Positions 7,744 through 15,582 of a stretch of 20,151 nucleotides of DNA are shown piece by piece; the first letter of the stretch is position 1, and each line of letters opens with the position of its first letter. Below the pieces are notes generated by a model that saw only the letters and a list, made by a program, of their open reading frames with translations, was not told where the DNA came from and did not search any database. This stretch comes from Candidatus Bathyarchaeota archaeon (GTDB taxonomy: Archaea > Thermoproteota > Bathyarchaeia > RBG-16-48-13 > GCA-020355125), in the NCBI GenBank assembly GCA_030607815.1, contig JAUWJG010000004.1:1-20151 (forward strand). Direction: 5' to 3'. Made by a program: the position numbers and the translations under genes.

Positions 7744-8070
7744 ATGAAAACTGTTTCTTATGAAGATTTTGAGAAGTTAGAAATTCGAATCGTCGAAATA
7801 TTGAAATCAGAAGCGATTCCGGGTAAAACTAAAATATTAAAATTAATTATCGACATTGGGTCAGGTGAGTCTAAAACAATTGTTGCAGGAGGAGGAGAAT
7901 TCTATACACCCGAAAGCTTTTTGAATAAAAAATTTGTGGCTATAATCAATCTTGCACCTAAAATGATCGCTGGAGTGATGTCTCAGGGAATGTTGTTAGC
8001 GGCTGATGTAAATGGTAAACCATCATGGTTAATTGTAAAAGATGCACCTGTAGGTGCTAAAATTATTTAG
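7744..8070 (+). CDS. Small tRNA-binding OB-fold protein (CsaA / MetRS-C-like)
   Basis: The 108 residues form a single tRNA-binding (OB-fold) domain like CsaA, the free beta subunit of methionyl-tRNA synthetase, and EMAP-II/Arc1p C-terminal domains. Family landmarks are FEKLEIRIVEILKSE (residues 9-23), the strand LKLIIDIG, the TIVAGGG turn, NLAPKMIAGVMSQGMLLAA (70-88) and the C-terminal PVGAKI. Such proteins dimerise and bind the outer corner of tRNA, either as a trans-acting cofactor for a synthetase or as a chaperone-like protein. The sequence cannot separate these roles. A TATA-like element 35-40 bp upstream and the lack of a ribosome binding site suggest an almost leaderless mRNA. It converges on the HAM1 gene. 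Confidence 0.88.
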   Translation: MKTVSYEDFEKLEIRIVEILKSEAIPGKTKILKLIIDIGSGESKTIVAGGGEFYTPESFLNKKFVAIINLAPKMIAGVMSQGMLLAADVNGKPSWLIVKDAPVGAKII

Positions 8071-8130
8071 ACAGATCATAACTTTGGCAAAAACAAGTGA
8101 TTGAAAGAAGAATTTTCTTGCACTATTAAA

Positions 8131-8718
8131 CTAGTTATAATGTTTCAGATACCACGTCACAAATTTCCTCATAGATCGTGTTCTATGAGATATTCGGTTC
8201 TTTTCTTCAATTTCCATCTCAGCAAAAGTTTTATTTTTTCCATCATCAGGCTCAAAAATAGGATCAAATCCAAAACCGTGAATACCCTGTTCTTTGATTA
8301 ATATTTTACCAGAAGAAGTTCCGAGAAAACAAACAGTATCTATATCTGGAGCACAGAAGGCAATTGCCGATCTAAATTCAGCGCTTCTATCTTTAACAGA
8401 TTCTAAAAGTTTTAAAACGCCAGTAATTCCTATGGTTTTATAAACATATGATGAAAAAGGTCCTGGAAAGCCACCTAACAGTTTGATAAATAATCCTGTA
8501 TCCTCAGTAAAGATGGGTTTTCCAATTTTTTTTGAAGCTTGTAAGACACTGAATTCAGCGATTTCTTCCACAGTTTCTCCTTGTATCTCCTTACCTTTCA
8601 GAGCTACACCTTTAATTTCTATTGGATAGTCTCTCAAAAAATGTTGAACTTCTTTGATTTTATGGATATTACCTGTTGCAAAAAGAAGAAGGTGTGTTTT
8701 CTTAACAGTTTTGGACAT
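8131..8718 (-). CDS. rdgB: Non-canonical purine NTP pyrophosphatase (HAM1/RdgB, XTP/dITP diphosphatase)
   Basis: This enzyme hydrolyses XTP, ITP and dITP to monophosphate and pyrophosphate, keeping deaminated purines out of DNA and RNA. All family motifs are present in a 195-residue protein: FATGN (13-17), TEDTGL (71-76) with the catalytic acidic pair, FPGPFSSYV (84-92), GFGFDPIF (148-155) and ISHRTRSM (176-183). I chose the ATG at 8718. A GTG at 8727 three codons upstream is possible, but GTGA lies 5 nt before the ATG and would serve as its ribosome binding site. It is downstream of bud32 on the same strand with a 221-nt gap, so it may have its own promoter. HAM1 homologues often lie near KEOPS genes in archaea. 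Confidence 0.95.
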   Translation of the reverse strand: MSKTVKKTHLLLFATGNIHKIKEVQHFLRDYPIEIKGVALKGKEIQGETVEEIAEFSVLQASKKIGKPIFTEDTGLFIKLLGGFPGPFSSYVYKTIGITGVLKLLESVKDRSAEFRSAIAFCAPDIDTVCFLGTSSGKILIKEQGIHGFGFDPIFEPDDGKNKTFAEMEIEEKNRISHRTRSMRKFVTWYLKHYN

Positions 8719-8939
8719 AGATTTCACTTCAGAGAGAAATTAACGGTTTTCTAATTGGAAGAGATATAACATGCTTTTGTAACTCCGTTATTAAATATTT
8801 GCTACTTTGAGGTAGTCTGTATTTGGAAGAAAACTATGACCTACTAAAGAATGATTATTAAAAAAAATAAACAATGACTTTCTGAAGATGGACAAGATCA
8901 ACAAAAAAATTATTTAAGGTTACATTGAAGGAACAAGGA

Positions 8940-9575
8940 TTATCTTTTTGATTCGTACCGACCCCGCTTACTGATTTTATTAACCCTCTCAATCACATTT
9001 TTACAAGCTTCTTCACCCATCTCCACAGCATAGCCTTCAGTTATAGCCTTAAAGCATTCAAATGCAAAAGAATAATGAGTACTATAGAAGGCTCTCTTCA
9101 TGAGAAGGAGGTCAACTCCACGTTTCTCTAATTCCTCAGAGTGCTCAGATAAACCAAAGTCTATGAAGAAGAGTTTACCTGTTTTAGAGAGAATCATGTT
9201 TGAAGTGGTTAAATCTCCATGAATGATTCGATTTCTATGTAATCGCCCGATTAATTGACCTATTTGAGAACATAGGCGCAGCCTCTCGATGGATGAAAGA
9301 AAATGTAAAAGATCCTTAACACGTGAACCCGCTACATATTGCATTATGATGGTGGTAGAGGTCATATCAACCATAAAAATTAAGGGTGTTGGAACTCCAC
9401 TTCCTTTCGCTTCATGCATAATCTGAGCTTCTCGTCCAGTTCTTGACTTACGAATCTTAAGATCAAGTTTAGGATGTCTGTAAGTCTTAACCTTTCTAAC
9501 CTTTCTGACAATGTTTAAGCCATACCAAGATTCTTGGTATAATTCAGCTTCAGCGCCTTTTCTAAGGAGGACCAT
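8940..9575 (-). CDS. bud32: KEOPS complex kinase/ATPase Bud32
   Basis: This 211-residue atypical small protein kinase is the KEOPS subunit that partners Kae1 in making N6-threonylcarbamoyladenosine (t6A) at tRNA position 37. Recognisable parts are the N-terminal RKGAEAELY (5-13), VRKVRKVKTYRHPKLD (23-38, with the ATP-binding Lys), the catalytic loop IHGDLTTSN (118-126, Asp121), the metal-binding IDFGLS (138-143), and the C-terminal RAFYSTH followed by a basic tail (RGRYESKR) typical of Bud32. It starts 12 nt after the kae1 stop with GGTGG 4-5 nt upstream, so the two are co-transcribed. In many euryarchaea the two proteins are fused; here they are separate. Confidence 0.96.
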   Translation of the reverse strand: MVLLRKGAEAELYQESWYGLNIVRKVRKVKTYRHPKLDLKIRKSRTGREAQIMHEAKGSGVPTPLIFMVDMTSTTIIMQYVAGSRVKDLLHFLSSIERLRLCSQIGQLIGRLHRNRIIHGDLTTSNMILSKTGKLFFIDFGLSEHSEELEKRGVDLLLMKRAFYSTHYSFAFECFKAITEGYAVEMGEEACKNVIERVNKISKRGRYESKR

Positions 9576-9587
9576 TCTTCCACCAAC

Positions 9588-10571
9588 TTATCGCCAGGGA
9601 ATAAACACTTTATCGAGTCGGAACTTGGATTTAATGAAACTCTCATCTACATTAACTTTTATGCTACTTTGACAGGCTAAAATACCGGTCCATGCAATCT
9701 GAGCACCGCAATCTCCACTATAAATCTTTGGAACAATGAATAAATCAGCTTGATGTTCCTTAGAAATTATTTTAAGCATTTGTTGAAGTCTCTTGTTAGC
9801 AGCGACGCCGCCGGTTAATAAGACAGCCTTCTTCTCAGTATGTGCCAAAGCCCGCTCAGCAGCTTCCGAAAGCATAGCAAAGGACACCTCTTGTACTGAA
9901 TAACAGACATCTTCTAATTTACTTCCAGCCTTATACATCTTACTAGCAGCGGTTAGAAGACCAGAATAGGAAACATCGTTACCTTTTACAACATAAGGTA
10001 AATCAAGATATTTTTCCCCTTTATGTGCTAAAGACTCGATAACAGATCCGCCTGGTGAAGAAAATTTTGCTTCTCGCGCGAGCATATCCAAGAGATTACC
10101 CAAAGTAATATCCTGTGTTTCACCGAAGACTCGCCAGTATCCATCACCAAAGGCGAGAATAGATGTATGACCTCCGGAAACAAGTATCACAAGAGGGTCT
10201 TTGGCACCTGTTGTAAGACTGGCAAGTTCAATATGTCCTATAGCATGATGGATAGGAATTAAAGGTTTTTCAAGCCAAACAGCTAGAGCTCTAGCCACTG
10301 TAGCCCCAGTACGAAGTGATGGACCCAAACCCGGTCCAACGGAGAAAGCTATGGCATCAATCTTCTCGAGTTCAATCTTTGATTTCTGAAGTGCTTGTTT
10401 TAGAACTTTAGGTGCAACCTCACAGTGATGTTGAGCTGCTTCCCTAGGATGAATTCCCTTTCCTGGTGGAGGTTGATAAGTGTCGTTTATATCAACAATT
10501 ATTTTTCCACTTGAAGAAACTAAACCAATACCAAATGTGTGTGCAGTTGATTCAATACCTAAGCAAATCAA
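9588..10571 (-). CDS. kae1: tRNA threonylcarbamoyltransferase Kae1 (KEOPS)
   Basis: Kae1 transfers the threonylcarbamoyl group to A37 of ANN-decoding tRNAs within the KEOPS complex. The 327-residue protein has the ASKHA fold signatures GIESTAHTFGIG (5-16), SVGPGLGPSLR (77-87), the metal-binding HHAIGH (His109, His113), VSGGHTSI (131-138), TLGNLLDMLARE (156-167), PGGSVIE and LTGGVAANK (252-260). The C-terminal metal motif reads SGDCGAQIAWTG (285-296, Asp287), where most homologues have DNGA, so an Asn is replaced by Cys. The start is TTG with GGG 6 nt upstream. It lies 60 nt after serS and 12 nt before bud32, as in the archaeal KEOPS cluster. Confidence 0.96.
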   Translation of the reverse strand: MICLGIESTAHTFGIGLVSSSGKIIVDINDTYQPPPGKGIHPREAAQHHCEVAPKVLKQALQKSKIELEKIDAIAFSVGPGLGPSLRTGATVARALAVWLEKPLIPIHHAIGHIELASLTTGAKDPLVILVSGGHTSILAFGDGYWRVFGETQDITLGNLLDMLAREAKFSSPGGSVIESLAHKGEKYLDLPYVVKGNDVSYSGLLTAASKMYKAGSKLEDVCYSVQEVSFAMLSEAAERALAHTEKKAVLLTGGVAANKRLQQMLKIISKEHQADLFIVPKIYSGDCGAQIAWTGILACQSSIKVNVDESFIKSKFRLDKVFIPWR

Positions 10572-10631
10572 GATTATCCCTTATAAAATGAGGTTGATCA
10601 CGTATTTAGATTAACATGAAACACTAAGTAT

Positions 10632-11912
10632 CTAAGGTTTTATCTCCGATATACCTTTCATGTATGGTACAAGTACGTCTGGGATATTGATGGAACCGTC
10701 TTCCTGTTGATAATTCTCCATTATAGCTATTAACGTCCTTTCAGTTGCCACTAAAGTACTGTTCAAAGTGTGAACGTAATCAGTTGGGTCGTTGGATTTA
10801 TCTCGATACCTAATTTTTGCTCTGACAGCTTGGTAAGTAGTGCAGTTGCTACACGAGACCATTTCCCGGTACATATTCTGTCCAGGAAGCCAAGCTTCTA
10901 AATCATATTTTTTCGCGGCCATTATGCCAAGGTCACCGCTACAAACGTTGACTATGCGATATGGTAATTTTAGTTGACGAAAGAATTCTTCTGCGTTAGT
11001 TATGAGACGTTGATGTTCCGCCCATGAATCTTCGGGATTACTGAAGATGAACTGTTCAATCTTTTCAAATTGATGAACGCGAAAGATGCCTTTTGTGTCT
11101 CTGCCATGCGATCCAGCTTCCTTTCGAAAGCAAGTGCTTATAGCCGCATATTTCAGAGGTAAGTCGTTTCCGTTGAGGATCTCGTCCATATGGAGGGCTA
11201 ATAAGGCATGTTCAGACGTGCCTATTAGATAAAGATCTTCATCTGCAATTTTATATATTACATCTTCGAAATCGAATAGGGCTATAGCGCCACTTATAGC
11301 TTTCCTCTTCAACAGATAAGGTGGCTGATAGAGGGTGAAACCTTTTTCAACTATAAAATCTAAAGCATACTTGATTAAGGCATAGTTGAGTTGAACTAAT
11401 TCGTTCTTTAAATAGTAAAACCTGGCCCCTGAAACTTTTGCAGCACGATCTAAATCCACAAGATCTAAGGCTAACGCGAGATCGATGTGATCCTTCACTT
11501 TAAACTTGAAGTTGGAGATTTCACCCCATCGCCTAATCTCCACGTTTCCAGTATCGTCCTCACCAAAGGGAACAGTAGCATGCATTATGTTGGGTAAACG
11601 CATGAGAATGTAATCAATTTTCGCCCTATATACTTTAACGTCATTTTCAAGATGTGGAATATTTGCCGAAATCCTTCGCGCTTCCTTTATTTTTTCTGTT
11701 ACATCTTTTCGTTCCTTTTTAAGCATAGAAACTTCTTCAGTGAGTATGTTCCTCTTTTTTCGAAGTAGATTAATATCAGTGAGAGTCTTTCTCCATTTCA
11801 CATCATAGGCTAAAGCGTCATCAACCCAAGATATTTTTTCCAAGTCTCTTCGCTTGCGAAGATTGACCCTGATTAATTCAGGGTTCTCCCTGAGGAGTTT
11901 TATATCAAACAT
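10632..11912 (-). CDS. serS: Serine--tRNA ligase, common class II type
   Basis: This enzyme charges tRNA-Ser (and tRNA-Sec where present) with serine. The 426 residues show an N-terminal helical arm rich in Lys/Glu (about 40-105), the tRNA-binding coiled coil. Class II motif 2 is at 262-288 (FRKEAGSHGRDTKGIFRVHQ and the following FEKIE). CSNCTTYQAVRAKIRYR (354-370) follows, then motif 3 around TLNSTLVATERTLIAIMENYQ (382-402). It is the widespread SerRS, not the rare methanogen form with the zinc-binding insertion. The ATG is preceded by GAGG 4 nt away. It is first in the minus-strand serS-kae1-bud32 cluster and divergent from the trp operon. Confidence 0.97.
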   Translation of the reverse strand: MFDIKLLRENPELIRVNLRKRRDLEKISWVDDALAYDVKWRKTLTDINLLRKKRNILTEEVSMLKKERKDVTEKIKEARRISANIPHLENDVKVYRAKIDYILMRLPNIMHATVPFGEDDTGNVEIRRWGEISNFKFKVKDHIDLALALDLVDLDRAAKVSGARFYYLKNELVQLNYALIKYALDFIVEKGFTLYQPPYLLKRKAISGAIALFDFEDVIYKIADEDLYLIGTSEHALLALHMDEILNGNDLPLKYAAISTCFRKEAGSHGRDTKGIFRVHQFEKIEQFIFSNPEDSWAEHQRLITNAEEFFRQLKLPYRIVNVCSGDLGIMAAKKYDLEAWLPGQNMYREMVSCSNCTTYQAVRAKIRYRDKSNDPTDYVHTLNSTLVATERTLIAIMENYQQEDGSINIPDVLVPYMKGISEIKP

Positions 11913-12005
11913 ATATCCTCTTTGTCCCCTGTTGTAATATAGAATAAATAAGGCACGTATTAATCCTATAAGAAGGTTTCCTACTTTTTTTAAAAATAAT
12001 CTTGA

Positions 12006-12060
12006 ATACTATTTATTTTTTAAACTCTCAAACCTGTTGAGAAAAAATAAGGAATAGTAT
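12006..12060. repeat. Long imperfect inverted repeat
   Basis: Three stem segments stack. ATACTATT (12006-12013) pairs with AATAGTAT (12053-12060). TATTTTT (12014-12020) pairs with AAAAATA (12043-12049). TCTCAA (12026-12031) pairs with TTGAGA (12037-12042) over the loop ACCTG. Two small bulges interrupt a total of 21 pairs. It could be a cruciform or hairpin, a terminator-like element or a relic of a small mobile element. No flanking duplication was noticed. Confidence 0.45.
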
Positions 12061-12435
12061 AGATGTTGACTTATAAAAATAAAAGACATATTGTTCTATT
12101 TTAGGGTTTGCATTAACCTTGCAATCAAAAAATGTATGTAGTTTGCTTAAGACTTTAATTATATCGTTAGAATGTTTCTATTGTATTCTTATAAATTTGC
12201 GTTAGATCATACTTTCGTTATATAATAATTCTCTTGAAGCAATTTAGATTTTTCATCCCTATTTGTAAAGTAAATTTTTTTTAATTCATTTCTCGTGATG
12301 CTTATCTAAACTCGTAAATTCAATACGTGAAATTTAGATTCTTTATCAATCGTTCAAATTTTCTTTCGGTAAATCTTACCATTCAACGTTGGTATAATCA
12401 GTTGATAAAATAATAAGATCACACACACGAAATAA

Positions 12436-12441
12436 TGTACA
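12436..12441. promoter_or_regulatory. TRP-box-like operator 1 (TGTACA)
   Basis: TGTACA lies 22 bp before the predicted trpE TATA box. TGTACA is the published consensus of the TRP box bound by the repressor TrpY of Methanothermobacter. The match is exact. The binding protein in this organism is not in the window. Confidence 0.6.
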
Positions 12442-12445
12442 GAAT

Positions 12446-12451
12446 TGTACA
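12446..12451. promoter_or_regulatory. TRP-box-like operator 2 (TGTACA)
   Basis: This exact TGTACA is centred 10 bp (one helical turn) after the first and directly abuts the BRE-like CGAAAG. A protein bound here would block TFB/TBP access. Confidence 0.6.
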
Positions 12452-12467
12452 CGAAAGTTTAAAATAT
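12452..12467 (+). promoter_or_regulatory. BRE/TATA promoter of the trp operon
   Basis: CGAAAG (12452-12457, BRE-like) is followed by TTTAAAATAT (12458-12467). Transcription would begin about 25 bp past the TATA centre, near 12487, giving a leader of about 87 nt before trpE. The promoter is bracketed by TGTACA sites. Confidence 0.6.
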
Positions 12468-12485
12468 GACATAAATACATCACAT

Positions 12486-12491
12486 TGTACA
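12486..12491. promoter_or_regulatory. TRP-box-like operator 3 (TGTACA)
   Basis: This third exact TGTACA is 40 bp (about four helical turns) after operator 2 and falls on the predicted transcription start. It lies on the same face of the helix as the other two. Confidence 0.55.
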
Positions 12492-12573
12492 TTCATAATG
12501 TAGTTGAGGGGAAAAATAATTGAGAACTATATTCAGCTCCGAAACATAAAAAGTAAAGTGGAGTTCAACCGAA

Positions 12574-13929
12574 ATGAAGTTTAAAAAAATATCATTTATT
12601 TCTTTACCTTATGATTTTTTCTCAAAAATCTACACCAATTATGATTACGTGTATCTCCTAGAGTCTATGGAAGGACCGAAAAAGCTAGCCCAATATTCCT
12701 TCATCGGGTTTGACCCCCAATCCGTCATTAGATTTAAAAATGGGGAACTAGTAGTCGATGATCGGCGGGAGCATACCACTATCAAAGAAGAAGTAGATGA
12801 TCCACTTCCGAAAATTAAGGAAATCATAGAACGTAATTTTATACCACTATATGGTTTAAGATTCATTGGGGGAGCAATTGGATATATCTCATACGATGCG
12901 ATTCGATACTGGGAGCAGTTACCTAAAATTGCAAAAGATGATCTAAACTTTCCAGAAATCGAACTAGCAATCTACGATGACGGTATTATGTTTGACCATA
13001 TAAAAGGAGCCACCTATTACTATCACTTAACTCAGGACCGTACAAGAGATCTTGAAGATTTAATGGAGTCCACAGCGGAAATTAAACCTTTAACATACTC
13101 AAAGCCCAAAACAAATTTGTCCCAAAAACGCTTCGAGAGAGAAGTTATGAAAGCTAAGGAGTATATAACCGCGGGTGACATTCTTCAAGTTGTTCTTTCT
13201 AAAAGATATGGATTCACTTTTAATGGTGACCTCATCCAATTCTACGGTTCCCTTCGAAGTATTAATCCATCACCCTATATGTATTTCCTTAAAATGAAAA
13301 ATAGACAGATCGTTGGGTCCAGCCCAGAGATGCTCGTAAGAGTTGAAAATGGGATCGTTGAAACGTACCCGATAGCAGGCACTAGACCACGTCTCAATGA
13401 TAAGGATAAGAATAAGGCATTAGCAAAGGAATTATTGTCTGATCCTAAGGAACGAGCTGAGCATGTAATGCTCGTTGATTTGGCCAGGAATGATATTGGA
13501 CGAGTATCAGAATATGGAAGTGTTCACGTTCCACAATTCATGGAAGTCCATGAATACAGTCATGTACAACATATTGTCTCTAGAGTAACGGGTAAATTGA
13601 GATTGGGATGTGACAGTTATGATGCTTTACGAGCAATTCTCCCAGCAGGCACTGTATCTGGTGCCCCAAAAGTTAGAGCTATGGAAATCATCGAGGAAGC
13701 TGAGCCGACGAGGCGAGGTCCTTATGCTGGAGCTGTAGGCTACTTTTCGTTCAATGGAAACAGTGACTTCGCCATTACAATTCGAACCCTCATCGCCAAC
13801 GGAAACAAAGCATACATTCAAGTCGGCGCAGGCATCGTCGCTGATTCAGATCCCGAGAAAGAGTGGTATGAAACAGACTATAAAGCACATGCTTTGATGA
13901 AGGCTCTAGAAGTTTCAGGAGAAAACTGA
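12574..13929 (+). CDS. trpE: Anthranilate synthase component I
   Basis: This subunit converts chorismate and ammonia (delivered by TrpG) to anthranilate, the first step of tryptophan synthesis. The 451 residues have the typical TrpE layout. The N-terminal regulatory domain carries LLES (28-31), the element that binds feedback-inhibiting tryptophan. The chorismate-binding domain shows GSSPEML (248-254), PIAGTRPR (266-273), EHVMLVDLARNDIGRV (296-311), LPAGTVSGAPK (356-366) and GAGIVADSDPEKEW (418-431). All catalytic motifs are intact. The ATG start has GGAG about 10 nt upstream and makes the length normal. It is the first gene of the operon, controlled by the TGTACA-flanked promoter. The stop is 2 nt before trpG. 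Confidence 0.97.
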   Translation: MKFKKISFISLPYDFFSKIYTNYDYVYLLESMEGPKKLAQYSFIGFDPQSVIRFKNGELVVDDRREHTTIKEEVDDPLPKIKEIIERNFIPLYGLRFIGGAIGYISYDAIRYWEQLPKIAKDDLNFPEIELAIYDDGIMFDHIKGATYYYHLTQDRTRDLEDLMESTAEIKPLTYSKPKTNLSQKRFEREVMKAKEYITAGDILQVVLSKRYGFTFNGDLIQFYGSLRSINPSPYMYFLKMKNRQIVGSSPEMLVRVENGIVETYPIAGTRPRLNDKDKNKALAKELLSDPKERAEHVMLVDLARNDIGRVSEYGSVHVPQFMEVHEYSHVQHIVSRVTGKLRLGCDSYDALRAILPAGTVSGAPKVRAMEIIEEAEPTRRGPYAGAVGYFSFNGNSDFAITIRTLIANGNKAYIQVGAGIVADSDPEKEWYETDYKAHALMKALEVSGEN

Positions 13930-13931
13930 CT

Positions 13932-14513
13932 ATGAAGACCCTGGTCATCGATAACTACGACTCATTTGTCTATAATCTGGTCCAATATGTTGGAGAACTC
14001 GGTGGGGAACCTATAGTCTACAGGAACGACCAATTATCCATCGACATAGCAAAGAAATTGAAACCAGACAGAATAATTATATCACCCGGCCCAGGTAATC
14101 CGGAAGACCCTAAATATTTTGGAATATGTTCTGCAATCCTCAAACAGATGAGTCCCACAATTCCCACTCTAGGTGTCTGTTTGGGTGCCCAAGGAATAGT
14201 ACACGTATTCGGTGGAAAAATAGTTCGAGCAAAAAAACTCATGCACGGCAAGACCAGCATGATTAAACATGATAGCAAAACAATATTCAAAAATGTTCGT
14301 AATCCCCTCCGAGCAACACGTTACCACTCCCTCGTCGCAGAAAAGACAACTATTCCTTCATGTCTCAAAATCACTGCTGAAGCTCTGGATGATTCAGAAG
14401 TGATGGGGATTCGCCACATCGTCTATCCTATAGAAGGTATACAATTCCATCCAGAATCAATCTTGACCGAAGATGGAATGAAGATTATTAAGAACTTTCT
14501 GGATTGGAAGTGA
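13932..14513 (+). CDS. trpG: Anthranilate synthase component II (glutamine amidotransferase)
   Basis: This class I glutamine amidotransferase subunit releases ammonia from glutamine for TrpE. The 193-residue protein has the N-terminal IDNYDSFVYNLVQY (6-19), SPGPGNPED (51-59), the nucleophile loop GVCLGAQ (81-87, Cys83), MHGKTS (104-109), and the His173/Glu175 pair in QFHPES (171-176). The triad is complete. The nucleophile loop has Ala86 where most relatives have His (GVCLGHQ), a tolerated variation. It starts 2 nt after trpE, with AGGAG within the trpE tail as its ribosome binding site. No fusion to TrpD is present. Confidence 0.96.
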   Translation: MKTLVIDNYDSFVYNLVQYVGELGGEPIVYRNDQLSIDIAKKLKPDRIIISPGPGNPEDPKYFGICSAILKQMSPTIPTLGVCLGAQGIVHVFGGKIVRAKKLMHGKTSMIKHDSKTIFKNVRNPLRATRYHSLVAEKTTIPSCLKITAEALDDSEVMGIRHIVYPIEGIQFHPESILTEDGMKIIKNFLDWK

Positions 14514-14520
14514 AAACAAA

Positions 14521-15582
14521 TTGATCAAAGAATGTATTCAGAAACTTGTTGAGAAGAAAAATCTCAGTTATACAGAAGCGAGAGAAGTCATGAAAGAAAT
14601 CATGTCCGGCAAGACCACAGATGCACAGATAGCTGCGTTCTTAACAGCTATGAGAATAAAAGGAGAGACCATAGAAGAGATTACATCATTAGCTAATACG
14701 ATGAAAGTTTTTTGCAAACGAATCCATCCAAAAGTTAATGGAAGGCTCCTAGATACTTGTGGTACTGGCGGGGATATAGTAAAGACTTTCAACATTAGTA
14801 CAACAGCTGCTTTCGTTGTCGCGGGAGCTGGAATTTCAGTAGCTAAACATGGAAATCGCTCGTTTACAAGTAAGAGCGGTAGCGCCGATGTGTTGGAAAA
14901 GCTTGGATTGAACCTTAATTTAGAACCTAAGATCGTTAAGAAGACAATTGAAGATGTGGGAATAGGCTTCATGTTCGCTCCGACTTTCCATCCAGCTATG
15001 AAATATGCAGTGGAAGCTAGGAGAGATATAGGTATCAGAACCGTGTTTAACGTTCTTGGCCCCCTCTCAAACCCGGCAGATGCTGATAGTCAATTGCTAG
15101 GTGTTTACAACGATAAGTTAGTGAGTCCTCTTGCACATTCATTGAGAAAGCTGGGTTGCTTAGAAGCTATGGTGGTTCATGGAATGGATGGTTTAGACGA
15201 AATTTCTACAATTGGAAAAACTGCTCTATCTTGGCTAAAGGAAGATGAAGTTCTAACCACGTATCTTACACCTAAAGGTCTAGGCATTAGACAAGCGAAA
15301 CCAGAAGAAATTAGTGGGGGTACACCGGATGAGAACGCTGAAACCTGTTTTAAAATATTAATGGGGAAATGTAATACAACCAATCCGAAGAAAGATATTG
15401 TTCTCGTTAATGCGGGAGCGGGTATTATATTGGGAGGAAAAGCTGAAGATTTCAGTGAAGGCATTGAATTAGCTCGTGAATCAATTGTTAATGGTGAAGC
15501 CTACAAGAGATTAAAAAGATTGATCAAAAGAAGCAATGGGGACTTATCAAAACTTGAAAGGTTGGAATCCATATATGGCTGA
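14521..15582 (+). CDS. trpD: Anthranilate phosphoribosyltransferase
   Basis: It couples anthranilate to PRPP, forming phosphoribosyl-anthranilate. The 353-residue protein has a helical N-terminal domain followed by the type III PRTase signatures DTCGTGGD (78-85), FNIST (90-94), KHGNRSFTSKSGSADVLE (109-126) and VFNVLGPLSNP in the middle of the chain. All PRPP and anthranilate loops look intact. The start codon is TTG, 7 nt after the trpG stop, with GGAAG (14506-14510) as ribosome binding site. No ATG nearby would preserve the N-terminal helices. The last 8 nt overlap trpC. Confidence 0.96.
   Translation: MIKECIQKLVEKKNLSYTEAREVMKEIMSGKTTDAQIAAFLTAMRIKGETIEEITSLANTMKVFCKRIHPKVNGRLLDTCGTGGDIVKTFNISTTAAFVVAGAGISVAKHGNRSFTSKSGSADVLEKLGLNLNLEPKIVKKTIEDVGIGFMFAPTFHPAMKYAVEARRDIGIRTVFNVLGPLSNPADADSQLLGVYNDKLVSPLAHSLRKLGCLEAMVVHGMDGLDEISTIGKTALSWLKEDEVLTTYLTPKGLGIRQAKPEEISGGTPDENAETCFKILMGKCNTTNPKKDIVLVNAGAGIILGGKAEDFSEGIELARESIVNGEAYKRLKRLIKRSNGDLSKLERLESIYG

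Larger units (their letters stand above)
11913..12573. other. Divergent serS/trpE intergenic region
   Basis: This spacer of 661 bp is very AT-rich and contains no credible gene. It holds an extended imperfect inverted repeat near the serS end (12006-12060), a short palindrome CAACGTTG (12384-12391) flanked by TACCA and TGGTA, and the trp promoter with its TGTACA sites at 12436-12491. An AT-rich stretch at about 11940-11955 may be the serS TATA region but is not distinctive. From 12062 to 12375 I see no structure. Confidence 0.45.

Noticed and set aside
12504..12584. 27-codon TTG-initiated frame in the trpE leader as a possible leader peptide for attenuation
   Set aside because: It contains no Trp codons and overlaps the trpE start, so it does not fit a trp attenuator. 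The TGTACA sites explain control better.
14568..14972. 134-codon minus-strand frame inside trpD, and similar long antisense frames in the trp genes, purF-like and rdgB regions
   Set aside because: These are shadows of well-conserved genes on the other strand and have no recognisable protein features.
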